From the NCBI RefSeq assembly GCF_003201285.1, contig NZ_QICS01000008.1, positions 62,001 through 126,000 of the forward strand: a stretch of DNA of 64,000 nucleotides, given 5' to 3'. Origin of the DNA: Lachnotalea glycerini. GTDB taxonomy: Bacteria; Bacillota; Clostridia; Lachnospirales; Lachnospiraceae. The position numbers and the translations under genes are program-made. Positions 1-8,594 of this stretch are shown here, in pieces. The notes under the pieces are model-generated. The model was not told the origin of the DNA, made no database searches, and saw nothing but the letters and a program-made list of their open reading frames with translations. Every line of letters begins with the position of its first letter. Position 1 is the first letter of the stretch.

Positions 1-2
1 GT

Positions 3-1412
3 GATAGAAAGGACGGAATACAGCATTTTGCTCATGAAGGTATGATTAAGCGAATTATAGGTTCGCATTGGGGATTACAGCCTAAATGGATGGAGATGAT
101 AGCAAATAATCAAGTGGAAGCTTATTGCCTGCCTCAAGGTCAGATTGCACAGCTCTATCGAAGCATGGCATGTGGTCTGCCGGGGAAAATGTCAAAAGTT
201 GGACTGCAAACTTTTATCGATCCCCGCTACGAAGGGGGTAAGATGAATGAACGCACCAAGAAATTAGGCGATATCATTGATATTATCACTTATGAAAATG
301 AAGAATATATGTTTTATAAAAAAATTCCCATTGATGTTTGCATAATAAGAGGAACCACTTGTGATGAAATGGGCAACTTAACAACAACACAAGAGGCTAT
401 GAAGCTGGAAGTCTTACCTGCTGTATTAGCTGCGAAATGTCATGGCGGAAAGGTGATAGCACAAGTAAAACAAGTAGCACAAACAGGAACGCTAAATCCA
501 AAAGACGTAGTAGTACCAGGAGTGTTTATCGACGCCATAGTTGTGTGTGACAATCCTGAAATAGACCATAGACAAACATCTTCCTGGGTATACGATCCGT
601 CTTATTGTGGTCAGCTTAGAGTACCACAAAACACAATCGAGCCTGCGCCATTTAATGAACGTAAATTTATTGCAAGAAGAGCCACTATGGAAATATATCC
701 CGGTGCGGTTATAAATCTTGGTACCGGTATACCAAATGACATGGTAGGGAAAGTATGCAGTGAAGAGGGAGTATCCGAGGATGTTATGATTACAGTAGAA
801 TCAGGTATCTATGGAGGAATACAGGCAGGGGGAATTGACTTTGGAATAGGACAGAATTTATATGCCATGATAAATCATCATGAACAAATGGATTATTACA
901 ATGGTGCAGGGGTAGATATTACTTTTATGGGATTGGGCGAACTAGACGAAGAAGGAAATGTAAATTCTACTAAAATGGGTTCAAAATGTACAGGAGCAGG
1001 AGGATTTATAGATATTACGCAAAATGCTAAAAAGGTAGTCTTTTGCGGTACGTTTTCTGCCGGTGATGCGCAATATGAATTTATCGATAATAAGTTAGTC
1101 ATTCTCAAAGAAGGCAGAATCACCAAGCTGGTATCTAAGGTTGCACAAATCTCCTTTAATGGCAGTTTGGCAAAGGGCAAGAACCAACAGGTTGTGATTG
1201 TAACGGAACGAGCAGTGTTTGAGCTTACGAAAGAGGGTGTTGTATTAATCGAAATTGCCCCGGGTATTGACTTACAGACTCAAGTTTTAGACAGAATGCA
1301 ATTTAAGCCAATTATAAGTGAGAGCTTAAAGAGGATGGATACAGATTTGTTTAAACAAGACAACCGATTTGGATTAAAGGAAAAAATGAAAGAGAGGAAG
1401 AACGACAGATGA
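3..1412 (+). CDS. Acyl-CoA:acetate CoA-transferase, family I (5' end outside window)
   Basis: Transfers coenzyme A between an acyl-CoA and a free carboxylate in anaerobic fatty-acid metabolism. The reading frame is open to the left edge, and the residues before the first internal Met (position 42), ending HFAHEG, match the family, so the gene is truncated by the window. Both halves of a fused two-domain CoA transferase are present, as in propionate/acetate CoA-transferases of the YdiF/Pct type. The segment TVESGIYGG holds the probable catalytic Glu (codon 798-800). The stop overlaps the next start (ATGA), so it is cotranscribed with hbd and the thiolase. The exact acyl substrate cannot be read from the sequence; propionyl, butyryl or acetoacetyl are all possible. 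Confidence 0.9.
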   Translation, partial: DRKDGIQHFAHEGMIKRIIGSHWGLQPKWMEMIANNQVEAYCLPQGQIAQLYRSMACGLPGKMSKVGLQTFIDPRYEGGKMNERTKKLGDIIDIITYENEEYMFYKKIPIDVCIIRGTTCDEMGNLTTTQEAMKLEVLPAVLAAKCHGGKVIAQVKQVAQTGTLNPKDVVVPGVFIDAIVVCDNPEIDHRQTSSWVYDPSYCGQLRVPQNTIEPAPFNERKFIARRATMEIYPGAVINLGTGIPNDMVGKVCSEEGVSEDVMITVESGIYGGIQAGGIDFGIGQNLYAMINHHEQMDYYNGAGVDITFMGLGELDEEGNVNSTKMGSKCTGAGGFIDITQNAKKVVFCGTFSAGDAQYEFIDNKLVILKEGRITKLVSKVAQISFNGSLAKGKNQQVVIVTERAVFELTKEGVVLIEIAPGIDLQTQVLDRMQFKPIISESLKRMDTDLFKQDNRFGLKEKMKERKNDR

Positions 1413-2257
1413 AAGAATTAAAAATTGCAGTGATTGGAGCGGGATTGATGGGAGGAGGAATTGCACAAACCTGTATACAGGCAGGCTATGAAGTGGTCAA
1501 CATCGATGTGTTAGAACCTGCACTAGAAAAGGCAAATAATACGATAGTCAAATTATTGAATAAAAAAGTAGAGAAAGGCCGCATGACAGCAGAGGAAAAA
1601 GCAGATATTCTATCACGATTGACTTTCAGTACTGACTTTCAAAGCTTAAAGGGGATTGACCTTGTTATAGAAGCCGTTCCCGAAAAAATAGAGATCAAAA
1701 AGGAAACTTTTTCAAAAATTGATTCCTATGCAGATGAAAAAACAATTATTGTTTCGAATACATCAGGCCTGAGTATCTCAGAAATTGCATCAACAACCAA
1801 AAGGCCTGAAAAAGTAATGGGAGTGCATTTTTTCTATCCGGCACCGGTGATGAAGCTTGCTGAATTAATTAGAGGTATTGCCACTTCAGATGAAACCTAT
1901 GAATTGGTAAAAGCATTTGTCATTGATATCCAAAAAGAGGTGGTAGATTGTCCGGAGCTTCCCGGCTTTATTGTCAATCGAATTTTAGTACCGATGATGA
2001 ACGAAGCAGCATTCTTAGTAATGGAAGGCTGTAAGCCAGAAGATGTTGACAATGCAATGAGGCTTGGTGCCAATCACCCAATGGGACCATTGGAATTATG
2101 TGATTTTGTAGGAATTGATATTATGCTTGCTACCATGAAAGGATTATATGAAGGCTTTAAAGATAGTAAATACAGACCTTGTCCTCTATTAGACAACATG
2201 GTAAAAGCAGGCTGTTTAGGCAGAAAATCAGGAAAAGGTTTTTATGAATATAAATAA
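1409..2257 (+). CDS. hbd: 3-hydroxybutyryl-CoA dehydrogenase
   Basis: Interconverts acetoacetyl-CoA and 3-hydroxybutyryl-CoA with NAD(P)H in the cytoplasm. The 282-residue length is that of the stand-alone clostridial enzyme. A Rossmann motif GAGLMGG lies at residues 10-16 with an acidic residue at 33, and the catalytic His is H140 in GVHFFYPAP. The C-terminal helical dimer domain contains the usual NHPMGPLELCDFVG segment. It overlaps the CoA-transferase stop by four bases and is followed by a thiolase, so the three genes form a C4 acyl-CoA operon. No crotonase or acyl-CoA dehydrogenase is visible here; they may lie upstream of the window. Confidence 0.95.
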   Translation: MKELKIAVIGAGLMGGGIAQTCIQAGYEVVNIDVLEPALEKANNTIVKLLNKKVEKGRMTAEEKADILSRLTFSTDFQSLKGIDLVIEAVPEKIEIKKETFSKIDSYADEKTIIVSNTSGLSISEIASTTKRPEKVMGVHFFYPAPVMKLAELIRGIATSDETYELVKAFVIDIQKEVVDCPELPGFIVNRILVPMMNEAAFLVMEGCKPEDVDNAMRLGANHPMGPLELCDFVGIDIMLATMKGLYEGFKDSKYRPCPLLDNMVKAGCLGRKSGKGFYEYK

Positions 2258-2276
2258 AAAACAGGAGAAAACGAAA

Positions 2277-3464
2277 ATGAAAGAGTTTAAAGAAGTAGTG
2301 ATAGTAAGTGGAGTAAGAACTGCAATTGGTTCCTATGGTGGAAGTTTAAAAGATATCTCAGCCATTGATTTAGGGGCATTAGTAGTTAAGGAAGCAGTAG
2401 AAAGAGCAAATATCAAACCAGAAATCGTAGATGAAGTAATTGTTGGACAAGTAGGACAAATTGCAGAATGCGGATTTGTAGCAAGAGCCGTCGGCTTAAA
2501 AGCAGGTATGCCAAACGAAACCACCGCTTATTCTGTGAATAGACAATGTGGCTCAGGTTTGCAGGCCATAGCAGATGCTGTAATGGAAATTCAGACAGGC
2601 TTTGCAGATGTAGTAGTGGCAGCAGGAACAGAAAATATTTCACAGTTGCCGTATTATGTTAAGGATGCAAGATGGGGTGCAAGAATGGGGCATAAGAGCT
2701 TTGAGGATGGCGTGATTGATATCCTGACTTGGCCTCTTGGACCAAATCACAATGGGGTTACAGCAGAAAATGTAGCTAAGCAGTATCATGTGTCAAGAGA
2801 GGAACAAGATCAATATGCTTTGGAAAGTCATAAAAGAGCGTTAGAAGCAAGTAAAGCCGGAGTGTTCAAAGATGAAATTGTTCCTGTTGAATTAAGGGAC
2901 AAAAAGGGAAATATTACTGTTTTTGATACAGACGAAGGACCAAGGGAAAGTCTAACGATAGAAAAATTACAAAAACTAAAACCTTGTTTCGTAGAGGGAG
3001 GAACGGTAACAGCCGGAAATTCTTCCAGTCTAAATGATGGAGCGGCAGCAGTGGTGCTTATGTCAAAAGAGAAAGCAAAAGAGCTTGGCTTAAAAGCGTT
3101 GTTGACGATTAAAGGCTATGCGGTGGCAGGAAATGATGCTGCTTTGATGGGCTATGCACCAAAACTTTCCAGTGAAAAACTGGCTAACCAATTACATATC
3201 AACTTAAAAGAAATTGACATGTTCGAAATTAACGAAGCATTTGCGAGTCAGGCTTACGCAGTAAGGAGAGACTTAGATTTAGATAAAGATAAAGTAAATA
3301 TTTATGGAGGCGGAATTTCCATTGGTCATCCAATTGGAGCAACTGGAGTGGTTTTAACGGTTAAAATGCTATATGAATTACAGCGTACGGATAAAAAAGA
3401 TGCAATGATTAGCATGTGCATTGGCGGTGGTCAGGGAATTTCTATGTATTTTATAAAAGAATAA
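2277..3464 (+). CDS. Acetyl-CoA C-acetyltransferase (thiolase)
   Basis: Condenses two acetyl-CoA to acetoacetyl-CoA, or runs in reverse. The start at 2277 is preferred over the in-frame ATG at 2244 because GGAG at 2264-2267 is well spaced before 2277 and the family N-terminus is KEVVIVSGVRTAIG. The protein has 395 residues. The nucleophile Cys91 lies in NRQCGSG, the second His in GHPIGATG, and the proton-relay Cys in MCIGGGQG. It is the last gene of the CoA-transferase/hbd operon. Biosynthetic and degradative thiolases cannot be separated by sequence alone; the context favours acetoacetyl-CoA metabolism. Confidence 0.94.
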   Translation: MKEFKEVVIVSGVRTAIGSYGGSLKDISAIDLGALVVKEAVERANIKPEIVDEVIVGQVGQIAECGFVARAVGLKAGMPNETTAYSVNRQCGSGLQAIADAVMEIQTGFADVVVAAGTENISQLPYYVKDARWGARMGHKSFEDGVIDILTWPLGPNHNGVTAENVAKQYHVSREEQDQYALESHKRALEASKAGVFKDEIVPVELRDKKGNITVFDTDEGPRESLTIEKLQKLKPCFVEGGTVTAGNSSSLNDGAAAVVLMSKEKAKELGLKALLTIKGYAVAGNDAALMGYAPKLSSEKLANQLHINLKEIDMFEINEAFASQAYAVRRDLDLDKDKVNIYGGGISIGHPIGATGVVLTVKMLYELQRTDKKDAMISMCIGGGQGISMYFIKE

Positions 3465-3570
3465 TGTAGAATCAGTAAATGTTATCAAAAATATTATTGA
3501 TTATTGGTAAAAGTTGTTAATGTTCAAAAGATAATCTTTGCCATATAATTAATAATAGGAGGTGCAAGCA

Positions 3571-5505
3571 ATGCTGTTACCACGTGAAAAAAAGATACTG
3601 GAACTTCTTTATAAAAAAAAGGAAGAATATACGACAAATGAATTAGCACGCATCTTACATATCAGCCCAAGAACGGTTAAATCTGATATTGCAAGATTAC
3701 GCAAAGAGTTGGAAAACGATACCGGATGTATTGTAAAGACAAAGGCAGGGTATGGTATTTGGCTTTCTTATAGTGACAAAGGAAAGCAATACATTGAGCA
3801 AATTTTAGCAGATTATGATTTTAATCATCTTGTTACAATTGAAAACCGAAAATATTTTATTGCATTGAAGCTGTTAGAAGAGGATAAATATGTTTCCATG
3901 GAATCAATTGGTGAATCTATGTTCATTAGTAAAAGTACTATGGTCAACAGTATGAATGAATTAGCACCAATCTTACAACAACATGGTTTACAATTAGAAA
4001 AAAAAGTGAAATATGGCATCAAAATAGTAGGAACTGAAAAGCAAAAAAGGATTATGAATGGTTATGCAATACGTAAAATTATTGACAATTCTCCAAACCG
4101 TTTGGATTCTAAATTGCAGGTATTTTTTCCAGATATTGATTTAAAAAAAGTAGAAGAAATACTCATTGATGCTCAAAAGAAATATGCCTTTGTACTGGCG
4201 GATACATCCTATTCTGTAATTATCATTCAGTTATCAATTTGCATTCAAAGAATCAGGCAAGAAAAAAGGTGCAGCATTGTAGAAAATGAGTTAAATAGGG
4301 ATTGCCATGAGTGCGAAATCATCCGATATATTGCAAAAAAGCTGCAAGAAAAATTTCAGATTGAATTGCTTGAGGGGGATATGGCATATTTAGAAATGAA
4401 TTTTTTAGGTGCAAAGAAAATATTAACTGAAAATAAGCTTTGGAAAGATGATATAGCACTAGATAAGCAGTCTGTTGAAAAATGGGAAAACATCATAGCA
4501 AAAACGGATCAAAGATATTTAGAAAATCTTAGAGAAGATGATACATTTAAGTATGGTTTATTTATTCATTTAAAGGCTATGTTTAATCGTCTGAATAATA
4601 ATGTACATTTGGATAATCCAATGAAGCAAATGGTAAAAGAAGAACTAGTCTATGAAGTAGAAGTGGCATCTTATATGGCAAATCTGATATCTAACGATTA
4701 TGCAGTAACGTTAGGCGTAGATGAGGTATGTGATATTGCTATGTACTTGGCGGCAAGTATGGAACGACAAAAGGCAAGGAAACAAGAGTTTAAGAAAAAT
4801 GTGATTGTTGTATGTGGAAGTGGGACAGGTACTTCACAGTTTTTAGAAGCTAGACTGACCCGTATGTTCCCGAATTTAATTGTAAAAAAAATTTTGCCAA
4901 TTTCTCAAGTAGAATCAGAAATAAATCCTGATACCGATTTAATTATTTCAACAGTTCCCTTAGTGATTGAGGAGGGAACTGTAATTCACGTTTCTCCACT
5001 GCTAAACGAAAAGGATGTAGAAATGATAGAACAGGCATTACAGGTAGGAAAATCAGCAAATTATGAAACGAAACGGAAATATCCCAATTTGTATCGTCTT
5101 TTGAGTGAGAAAATATCAATTTTTAATTGCGACTGCAAATCACGAAGTGAAGTAATTAGTCTGTTGGGAAATCGTTTAGTATTTGAAAAGTATGTAGATG
5201 AATCCTATATTGAATCAGCCTTTAAAAGAGAACAACTGTCATCAACTTCCATAGGTGATAATTTTGCGGTTCCCCATGCTTTTGAAGGACATGTAAAGAA
5301 GCTGGGAATTGGAATGATGACATTGAAAAAACCAATTCAATGGGCTGATGATAAGGTACAAATTGTATTTATGCTTTCACTAAATGCTAATTCACAGGAT
5401 ATTTTTAGAGAGGTATTCAGTGAGCTTACAGACATTACAAAGAATAAGGAAATGATAGAACAGATTCTTTTAGCTGATAAATTCAGCGATATTGAATTTA
5501 TATAA
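3571..5505 (+). CDS. PRD-containing transcriptional regulator with PTS EIIB and EIIA domains (MtlR/BglG type)
   Basis: A sugar-responsive regulator whose activity is normally set by PTS phosphorylation. ATG 3571 is chosen over GTG 3562 because AGGAGG (3557-3562) overlaps the GTG. Order of domains: N-terminal HTH (about 5-65), second HTH (about 100-150), two PRD domains (about 180-300 and 300-400), EIIB-like domain with Cys415 in VVCGSGTGTS, and EIIA-like domain with His569 in AVPHAF. By eye only one of the four usual PRD histidines is present (His333); the equivalent positions look like Gln220, Asn (in MNFLGAKK) and Tyr (in MYLAASMER). Its likely target is the PTS operon at 8.6 kb, which has palindromic sites upstream. 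Confidence 0.88.
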   Translation: MLLPREKKILELLYKKKEEYTTNELARILHISPRTVKSDIARLRKELENDTGCIVKTKAGYGIWLSYSDKGKQYIEQILADYDFNHLVTIENRKYFIALKLLEEDKYVSMESIGESMFISKSTMVNSMNELAPILQQHGLQLEKKVKYGIKIVGTEKQKRIMNGYAIRKIIDNSPNRLDSKLQVFFPDIDLKKVEEILIDAQKKYAFVLADTSYSVIIIQLSICIQRIRQEKRCSIVENELNRDCHECEIIRYIAKKLQEKFQIELLEGDMAYLEMNFLGAKKILTENKLWKDDIALDKQSVEKWENIIAKTDQRYLENLREDDTFKYGLFIHLKAMFNRLNNNVHLDNPMKQMVKEELVYEVEVASYMANLISNDYAVTLGVDEVCDIAMYLAASMERQKARKQEFKKNVIVVCGSGTGTSQFLEARLTRMFPNLIVKKILPISQVESEINPDTDLIISTVPLVIEEGTVIHVSPLLNEKDVEMIEQALQVGKSANYETKRKYPNLYRLLSEKISIFNCDCKSRSEVISLLGNRLVFEKYVDESYIESAFKREQLSSTSIGDNFAVPHAFEGHVKKLGIGMMTLKKPIQWADDKVQIVFMLSLNANSQDIFREVFSELTDITKNKEMIEQILLADKFSDIEFI

Positions 5506-5537
5506 ATTTTGTACCATATCATGTGGAAGCTTTATAT

Positions 5538-5586
5538 AAAAAAGGAGGTGCGCACTAATTTTCTAGTGCGACACCCCCTTTTTTTT
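5538..5586 (+). terminator. Rho-independent terminator after the PRD regulator
   Basis: A long inverted repeat, GGAGGTGCGCACTA then TAGTGCGACACCCCC, is flanked by A and T runs and ends in eight T residues. It lies 33 bases after the regulator stop. Confidence 0.9.
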
Positions 5587-5625
5587 CACTTTACACCTCT
5601 AACGGACGCGTTTTAAAGTCTTTGT

Positions 5626-5680
5626 AATGCCGCAAGTAAATGCAAAAGGGAGATGTTACTGAATGACTGGATTTGGTACG
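5626..5680 (+). repeat. Degenerate copy of the terminator-linked dispersed repeat
   Basis: About 50 bases resemble the core of the better copies at 27.2 and 38.9 kb: ATGCAA, then GATGTTACTG, then ATGACTG and ATT. Like the others it lies just downstream of a terminator. The hairpin arm seen in other copies is not clear here. The rest of 5587-5832 holds nothing recognised. Confidence 0.4.
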
Positions 5681-5832
5681 AAAACACACAAACGTTGCAT
5701 GATAGAAAGAACTGTGCGATATATTAACTGAAATTTATAATTATAGACAAATAGTATTTAATTAATCTTAAATATTTAATTAATCTGTCGATATTATATG
5801 TATGAATCAAAAAAAGAAAGGGAGGGGTGTAT

Positions 5833-6086
5833 GTGCTTTATATTGCAATATGCGATGATGAAATAGAGCAGTCCGATATGATAAAGAGAATAGTACAATT
5901 GCAAAGACAGAACAGAAAATGAAGCCATATGGATTTGTTACCTGCTATAGGGGGATAATAGTAAATTGTGCTAATATTATAAAAATAAAGAATGGGACGG
6001 TTTATTTAGGTAACGGAGAAAGGTTGCCTTTGGCACAAAAGAGGGTATTAGAACTGAAAGAAAAATTCAAAATAAATATTCTGTAA
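5833..6086 (+). pseudogene. Remnant of a LytTR-family response regulator
   Basis: Two fragments remain. From GTG 5833, after an RBS-like GGAGGGG, comes a receiver-domain start (LYIAICDDEIEQSDMI) ending at a stop at 5920-5922. A second frame opens at ATG 5919 and runs to 6086, matching the end of a LytTR DNA-binding domain (FVTCYRGIIVN, then NGERLPLAQKR). The central part, about 170-190 residues in a normal LytTR regulator, is missing, and the two pieces are in different frames joined at ATGA. This looks like an internal deletion with a frameshift. No matching histidine kinase is nearby. Confidence 0.75.
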
Positions 6087-6252
6087 ATATAAAAAAAATT
6101 AGAATTTGTTTAAAATATAAAATTGAAAGAATATTTCGTGCAAAAAAAGTGTATTTCATGCTAAAAATATTGAAATTTTCATTAAACCGTCGATAATTAA
6201 AGTAATATAAACGAGCAATAAAACACAATAAAACAAATGAAGGAGAAATATT

Positions 6253-6858
6253 ATGGAAATCAGTTCTTTATTAACAACAGGAGTTAATTACCAGACTTCT
6301 AAAACAACAACTACAGAAAATAATTCTAAGGTAAATGAGAGCACCGAGTGTAGTGAAGCAGAAAAGCTAGATGCTTTTAAAAAGGAAATCTGGAGCGAGA
6401 TAAATCAGATGCCTTATAATAGACAAATGAATTTATCAATTCAAATTACAGATAAAGCATTTGAGCGTATGATGAAAGAACCTGCATTTAAAAAAGAAAT
6501 TTTGTCAGTACTAAGAGAAGATGCATGTGCATCAAACAAATCAATGGCGAGTACCACTCTTACATGGATAGATGAAAATGGATATCAAGGTTATTCATAC
6601 AATGGGGGAGGAGAGGAAGCTTTTGATACACACTCTAATAATAAAAATACCTTTTACAGTAAGAAAGCAGTGAAAAAGAAAGATAGCACAAAAGAGTGGG
6701 AAGAAAGAGCTTTAGAGAGAGCTTACCAACAGAAAATGTTGGACAAGGAGTATTTAGAGGGGCTTATGAATAAACAATTAGAAAGTCAACGAACGCAAAT
6801 TGCAAAGTTATATGAGCAAAATATCAGTTTTCTTGAAGGGGATAGTAGTGTGCAGTAG
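6253..6858 (+). CDS. Hypothetical protein, charged and coiled-coil rich
   Basis: Function not recognised. The 201-residue soluble protein has no signal peptide or membrane segment. It has a Ser/Thr/Asn-rich N-terminus, a central region around LSIQITDKAFERMM, a Gly-rich stretch (YSYNGGGEE), and a charged helical C-terminus. The start is well supported by AAGGAGAAAT before ATG 6253. Upstream, GTCGATAA (6189-6196) with TTGA fifteen bases earlier resembles a flagellar-sigma promoter, which would suggest a motility-linked protein, but this is weak. The downstream neighbour is a group II intron remnant. Confidence 0.7.
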   Translation: MEISSLLTTGVNYQTSKTTTTENNSKVNESTECSEAEKLDAFKKEIWSEINQMPYNRQMNLSIQITDKAFERMMKEPAFKKEILSVLREDACASNKSMASTTLTWIDENGYQGYSYNGGGEEAFDTHSNNKNTFYSKKAVKKKDSTKEWEERALERAYQQKMLDKEYLEGLMNKQLESQRTQIAKLYEQNISFLEGDSSVQ

Positions 6859-6949
6859 CGCTATTATATAGAAAATGAAGAAAGGAGGAGTCAATATGAG
6901 AAAAAACTTAGGAAAGAAAGCCCTACAACCTTTAGTGAAGAATGTCGGA

Positions 6950-7022
6950 AAGCCGTATGAGGGAAAACCTCATGTACGGTTTGATGAGGGGAAAGAGGTC
7001 TTACGACCTCTGACCTACTCTA
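6950..7022 (+). mobile_element. Group II intron 3' end remnant (domains V and VI)
   Basis: Positions 6950-6982 fold as intron domain V: the AGCC catalytic triad strand pairs with GTACGGTTT through a two-base GT bulge, closed by a short A-rich loop. Positions 6994-7011 form a domain-VI-like hairpin (AGAGGTC, TTAC, GACCTCT), followed by the typical end CCTACTCTAC. No reverse transcriptase or 5' intron end is seen, so this is a relic. A small frame running through it (about 6875-7114) is therefore not a protein gene. Confidence 0.7.
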
Positions 7023-7027
7023 CAGTA

Positions 7028-7047
7028 TTTTATTTCATAGAAAAGAC
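7028..7047 (+). repeat. Left arm of the dispersed TTTTATTTCATAG repeat
   Basis: TTTTATTTCATAGAAAAGAC is the same as the left arm of the copy at 33.9 kb. The rest of the element is not present; the dehydrogenase gene end follows on the other strand. Confidence 0.5.
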
Positions 7048-7071
7048 TATGCCTAAAACAGAGTGGTTACA

Positions 7072-8250
7072 TTATTTAGCGAGATTTAAAATAGCAATAA
7101 CATCCTCTTTATAAAGAGGTTTGAAAAATCCAACATGTCCATTTCCTGTTGCTACGCATTTCGCTGCCATTTCATCTACTTGTTCCAAGGTTGGATGAAT
7201 TCCAAGCGCACTGAGTGAAGTAGGCATTCCAATCTTATCACACCAATCTTCAAATGCTTCAATTCCCTCCAATGCAGTTTGCTCTAAATCATACAAGTTA
7301 GTGGAAACACCAAATACGTTAGCTGCAAATTGTGCAAAACGAGGGATATTAGTTTTATATACATATCTTGCCCAACTGCCCCAGATTGCACAAAGACCGG
7401 CACCATGTGCCACATCAAACATGCCGCCTAATTCGTGCTCTATTTTATGGGAAGCAAAATCAGCGATACGGCCTGTTCCAGTAAGACCGTTGTGAGATAG
7501 ACTTCCAGCCCACATTAAGTCAGCTCTGGCATTATAATCAGTTGGGTTCTTTACCACTTTAAGTGCGGCTTCTTTTACTGTAACCAGTAAGCCTTCTGCC
7601 ATACGATCAATTAATTCAACGTCAGATGTATTGGTAAAATAGCGCTCCATGGTATGCATCATAATATCGGATGCTCCACTGGCAGTCTGATAGATGGGAA
7701 GCGTATAAGTAAGTTCCGGGTTCATGATGGCAAACAAAGGTCTTGCACAATCGTGATTATACGAACGTTTGAGCATACCTTCTTCAATGGTAATGACGGA
7801 AGAATTGCTCGTTTCAGATCCTGTTGCAGCAATTGTAGAAATGCATCCAATAGGCGCAATCTTATCAGTAGTAACACGTCCCATATACAAGTCAACTAAG
7901 TCAAAGTCATTGACAAGTCCATAACCAATTGCCTTGGCAGAATCAATTGGGCTTCCACCTCCAATCGCGAGAATAAAGTCAACGTTTTCCTTTTTGCAGA
8001 TTTCAATGCCTTTCATCACTAAAGACATACGAGGGTTAGGGATAACACCACCTAAGTCTACATATTCAATGCCACATTCACTAAGACTATTATGTACTCT
8101 GTCCAATACTCCGTTTTCATATAGATATGTTCCACTAAAATGTATTAAAACCTTTTTAAATCCTCTGTCTTTAATTTCTTTTCCAACCAAAACCTCTGTT
8201 TCTTTACCAAATATTACTTTGGTAGGATTATAAAATTCAAAATTGATCAT
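7072..8250 (-). CDS. Iron-containing (group III) alcohol dehydrogenase
   Basis: Reduces an aldehyde with NAD(P)H, or runs in reverse. The 392-residue protein has the family N-terminus FYNPTKVIFG, the nucleotide-binding GGGSPIDSAKAIG, and a His-rich metal site (HKIEHELGG, then DVAHGAG). It resembles the BDH/YqhD branch. The start has a good RBS (GGAGGGATAAGC). It is transcribed away from the PTS operon and shares a 344-base control region with it, so coregulation with a sugar pathway is likely. A role in removing the aldehyde made by the neighbouring aldolase is an inference. Confidence 0.9.
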   Translation of the reverse strand: MINFEFYNPTKVIFGKETEVLVGKEIKDRGFKKVLIHFSGTYLYENGVLDRVHNSLSECGIEYVDLGGVIPNPRMSLVMKGIEICKKENVDFILAIGGGSPIDSAKAIGYGLVNDFDLVDLYMGRVTTDKIAPIGCISTIAATGSETSNSSVITIEEGMLKRSYNHDCARPLFAIMNPELTYTLPIYQTASGASDIMMHTMERYFTNTSDVELIDRMAEGLLVTVKEAALKVVKNPTDYNARADLMWAGSLSHNGLTGTGRIADFASHKIEHELGGMFDVAHGAGLCAIWGSWARYVYKTNIPRFAQFAANVFGVSTNLYDLEQTALEGIEAFEDWCDKIGMPTSLSALGIHPTLEQVDEMAAKCVATGNGHVGFFKPLYKEDVIAILNLAK

Positions 8251-8351
8251 GCTTATCCCTCCGTTTTTATAGATCAGGTTAATTACTCTTATTAAATAAG
8301 TTGTTACGCTTTCATTATAATTAGAAACATGTAGTTATAGTAGACAATTCA

Positions 8352-8563
8352 TTTCACTAAATAAGTGCAATTATTTCTAGAATCCATCTTACAATATAAA
8401 AAAATATAAATAGTGCACTAATAAAATGGCAATTAATTTAAAAACAGTTACAATCAATGTTAAAAATCACTAAAATAAAGATATAAAAAGCGTATAAATT
8501 AAAAAAATGCACTAACATAGTGCAACTATATAAATTGTTACAGAGAATGAATGATGCTATACT
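8352..8563 (+). promoter_or_regulatory. Divergent control region with three palindromic sites and a sigma-A promoter
   Basis: Three related palindromes lie in the gap between the dehydrogenase and the PTS operon. They are TTTCACTAAATAAGTGCAA (8352-8370), TAGTGCACTA (8411-8420), and TGCACTA-aca-TAGTGCA (8508-8524, perfect arms). The last ends ten bases before a promoter with TTGTTA (8535-8540), a 17-base spacer and TATACT (8558-8563). This is the usual position for an activator. The PRD regulator at 3571 is the natural candidate. The rest of the gap shows only AT-rich sequence. Confidence 0.7.
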
Positions 8564-8594
8564 CAACACATCAAAACAAAGGAGGGATTACTGA

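Noticed and set aside
2413-2643. Long minus-strand frames inside the thiolase and other genes
   Set aside because: They lack RBS and protein-like composition and are shadows of the coding strand.
6875-7114. Open frame of 79 codons with an RBS-like start
   Set aside because: It runs through group II intron domains V and VI and a dispersed repeat arm, so it is not a believable protein gene.
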